34,772 nucleotides of DNA from NCBI RefSeq assembly GCF_022825805.1, contig NZ_JAJDWC010000085.1, positions 1-34,772 of the forward strand, written 5' to 3'. The notes beneath the pieces were generated by a model. The model was not told the DNA's origin, did not search any database, and saw nothing but the letters and a program-made list of their open reading frames with translations. The DNA is from Phaeobacter sp. (GTDB lineage Bacteria; Pseudomonadota; Alphaproteobacteria; Rhodobacterales; Rhodobacteraceae). This document shows positions 33,500-34,772 of this stretch, piece by piece. Within the stretch, counting starts at the first letter, position 1. The number at the start of each line of letters is the position of its first letter. Made by a program: the position numbers and the translations under genes.

Positions 33500-34420
33500 T
33501 TAATTCGTCACCGCATAGGCATCGGAGAACCCGACCTCTTTGACCGTGGCCAGCAGCTGGCTGCGTTCGGATTGCGACTGGGCCGGGCCCACGACGACGC
33601 GCCAGAACGGTTTGCCATTGCTTGATTGGGCCAGAACGGTCGGGATCAGACCGGCAGAGCGCATCTGATCCGCCGTGCGGGTCGCATTTGCTTCGATGCT
33701 GAAGATACCGATCTGGATAAATGGTTTGCTGAGCGAGGAGCGCGCCGCCAGCGCCCGCGTGTCGGGCTGGGCGGAAACAAGGCTGCTTGCGCTTGCACCG
33801 CTGGCAGCGGCGGTGTCGCCCGCGGCCTCAATCGCGGCGGCGGCCCCGGCAATCGGATCCAGGGGTGTGGCTGCGATATCCGCAGGTGCATTGGCGGCCA
33901 CATCCAGATCGGTGGCAGGTGCCAGTGGGCTGTCCTGTGTGGCACCACTGATGGTGGGCTCTGGCACGGTTTCGCGCCGCAAGGCCGTGACGTTCAACTC
34001 AACCGGCGCTCCTGCCAGCATCTCTAGCGCTTCTGCCGCATCAGAGGACACTTGCAACCGGGGTCCCGGAATGTCCCGTTCCCGCCGGAACAGCGCACCA
34101 ATCACAAATTTGCCGTTGGCCTGATTGCGGATGATCACTTGTTCGGGGTCTTTGGCGTCGGGATGGGCAACCCAGACACCGCCCAGCGAGGGCCGTCCGT
34201 CCCAAAGGCCGGATTCCGTGACCTGAAACACCTCGGGAGCTTCGATTTCACGCTCGACCAGACGGGTGCTGCTGGAGGGTTCCACCGCATCGGCGGCCTT
34301 GTCCTTGGGCGTCAAAAACGCCAGCGGCGTGCTGTCTGCGCAGGCCGCCATTACGGTCAGCGCGCTCAGCGCCACCATCAGGCGTATCGCGGGTGTTCGA
34401 GGCGGTGTCGCGTGAACCAT
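33500..34420 (-). CDS. SPOR-domain lipoprotein, RlpA-like with degenerate barrel
   Basis: This 306-residue predicted lipoprotein has the lipobox VMAAC (Cys27), a polar linker, and a segment (about 72-148, GLWDGRPSLGGVWVAH onward) that aligns by eye with the double-psi beta-barrel of RlpA. A long Ala/Ser/Pro-rich linker follows, then a C-terminal SPOR domain (about 231-306, with FIQIGIFS and FWRVVVGPA). SPOR domains bind denuded glycan strands at the division septum. RlpA is a lytic transglycosylase; here the His of VAH (86) is present, but the NDRGP and VIDLS segments holding the catalytic Asp residues read FRRERDIPGP and LQVSS, so activity is doubtful. AAGGAA lies 6 bases before the ATG. Confidence 0.8.
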   Translation of the reverse strand: MVHATPPRTPAIRLMVALSALTVMAACADSTPLAFLTPKDKAADAVEPSSSTRLVEREIEAPEVFQVTESGLWDGRPSLGGVWVAHPDAKDPEQVIIRNQANGKFVIGALFRRERDIPGPRLQVSSDAAEALEMLAGAPVELNVTALRRETVPEPTISGATQDSPLAPATDLDVAANAPADIAATPLDPIAGAAAAIEAAGDTAAASGASASSLVSAQPDTRALAARSSLSKPFIQIGIFSIEANATRTADQMRSAGLIPTVLAQSSNGKPFWRVVVGPAQSQSERSQLLATVKEVGFSDAYAVTN

Positions 34421-34470
34421 ATGTGTTTCCTTGCCCGTATGCTCTGGCCTGTTGTCCGGCCCGTCTTTTT

Positions 34471-34506
34471 ACCGTCGGTGTGACCGTCTCTTTGACCGTC
34501 TGTGTG
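34471..34506 (+). repeat. Three 12-nt tandem repeats
   Basis: ACCGTCGGTGTG, ACCGTCTCTTTG and ACCGTCTGTGTG follow one another without gap, each keeping ACCGTC and the final TG. They lie 51-86 bases upstream of the SPOR-lipoprotein start on the opposite strand, so they may fall in its promoter or leader. Confidence 0.7.
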
Positions 34507-34508
34507 AT

Positions 34509-34531
34509 CGGTCCCGCCGACCGTGTTTTTT
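34509..34531 (+). terminator. Terminator-like hairpin with T tract
   Basis: CGGTC (34509-34513), loop CCGCC, GACCG (34519-34523), then TG and six T. The stem is only 5 bp, but the T run points to rightward termination. No rightward gene precedes it in the window, so it would end either an unannotated small transcript or antisense transcription from the SPOR gene region. Confidence 0.4.
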
Positions 34532-34697
34532 GGCTTACCTGTTGTGACCAGTCGTTAGACCGACGCGCTCGACCGCGCGACTTTGACCAAGTTTTACGCG
34601 ATCCCTTTCCGCGATCACAGGCAACCACGGCCGGTGTCGAGAACATTCTGAATTGTCCGGTGTAGGTAACATGCCAATTGTCCGCTTCAGTTAGTAC

Positions 34698-34752
34698 CGC
34701 AGCAGCCCAAATCGGAACGAGCCGTAGGCGACTGGAGATTTGGGCTGCTGCG
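34698..34752. repeat. 16-bp perfect inverted repeat with 23-base spacer
   Basis: CGCAGCAGCCCAAATC (34698-34713) and GATTTGGGCTGCTGCG (34737-34752) are exact reverse complements. The spacer contains GAGCCGTAGGCGA. As RNA this is a very stable hairpin on either strand. No T tract follows. It may be a bidirectional terminator-like element of the next gene, a REP-type repeat, or the edge of a mobile sequence. Confidence 0.75.
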
Positions 34753-34772
34753 TTCGCACGCGTCGAAGCGGG

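Larger units (their letters stand above)
34421..34772. other. Non-coding region upstream of the SPOR-lipoprotein operon
   Basis: This 352-base stretch has no supportable gene or tRNA. It must contain the promoter of the leftward SPOR-dacC-tmk-holB operon. It also holds 12-nt tandem repeats (34471-34506), a terminator-like hairpin pointing right (34509-34531), a 9-bp direct repeat AATTGTCCG (34651-34659 and 34676-34684) and a large inverted repeat (34698-34752). Confidence 0.6.

Noticed and set aside
34635..34690. Insertion-sequence end (TGTAGGTAACATG resembles some IS ends)
   Set aside because: No transposase, terminal inverted repeat pair or target duplication can be shown within the window; the resemblance is from memory and too short.
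34421..34772. tRNA gene in the right-hand non-coding region
   Set aside because: No T-loop (GTTCRANNC) or paired acceptor stem of the right length is present; the long stem at 34698-34752 is a simple hairpin.

Overview
The window is a GC-rich stretch of chromosome with tightly packed genes and many 1- or 4-base stop/start overlaps. It most likely comes from a marine Rhodobacteraceae (Roseobacter-group) alphaproteobacterium. The gene families point that way: coxDEFG-type CO-dehydrogenase accessory genes, TRAP and tripartite tricarboxylate (TTT) transporters, an aglEFGAK alpha-glucoside operon, and the SPOR protein-dacC-tmk-holB-tatD housekeeping order. A GC-rich hairpin with a conserved-looking tail at the left edge fits too. 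The assignment rests on gene content only; there is no rRNA or tRNA in the window.

Layout. 1-3666 (+): tail of a CO dehydrogenase (or related molybdenum hydroxylase) accessory operon: MoxR-type ATPase CoxD, VWA protein CoxE, an XdhC/CoxF-family protein, a possible 66-residue small protein, and CoxG. The structural subunits are not in the window. 3678-8700: a LysR-type regulator (-) divergent from a DctPQM TRAP transporter and a ureohydrolase (agmatinase/arginase family). I read this as uptake and hydrolysis of a guanidino-carboxylate, with a perfect inverted repeat as the likely regulator site. 8906-11302 (-): a dCache chemoreceptor ending in a CheR/CheB-type pentapeptide, preceded by an AT-rich non-coding stretch. 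11688-20972: an alpha-glucoside locus. The LacI-type repressor aglR and a GH1 beta-glucosidase (-) are divergent from aglE-aglF-aglG-aglA-aglK (+), and two identical 12-bp palindromes lie in the shared control region. 20980-27559: the two-component pair tctD-tctE, translationally chained to a periplasmic solute-binding protein (-), is divergent from the TTT transporter tctC-tctB-tctA (+). 27678-34420 (all -): SPOR lipoprotein, dacC, tmk, holB, tatD, a PhnP-like MBL hydrolase, and finally an AEC-family permease. 34421-34772 is non-coding, with short tandem repeats, a terminator-like hairpin and a 16-bp perfect inverted repeat.

Three of the modules share one plan: a regulator transcribed away from a solute-uptake operon whose binding-protein gene comes first. 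In the agl and tct operons the binding-protein gene is followed by an unusually long spacer with a strong hairpin, which suggests that the binding protein is made in excess over the membrane subunits.

Most worth follow-up: the tctD-tctE-binding-protein triad as a possible three-component sensor; the LysR/TRAP/ureohydrolase module, whose enzyme has Cys in place of the usual Asp after the metal-binding DxD; the 15-nt tandem repeats that add a polar N-terminal tail to thymidylate kinase; the apparently degenerate RlpA-like SPOR lipoprotein; and the unexplained inverted repeat at the right edge. I see no phage, CRISPR array, intact insertion sequence or broken gene.
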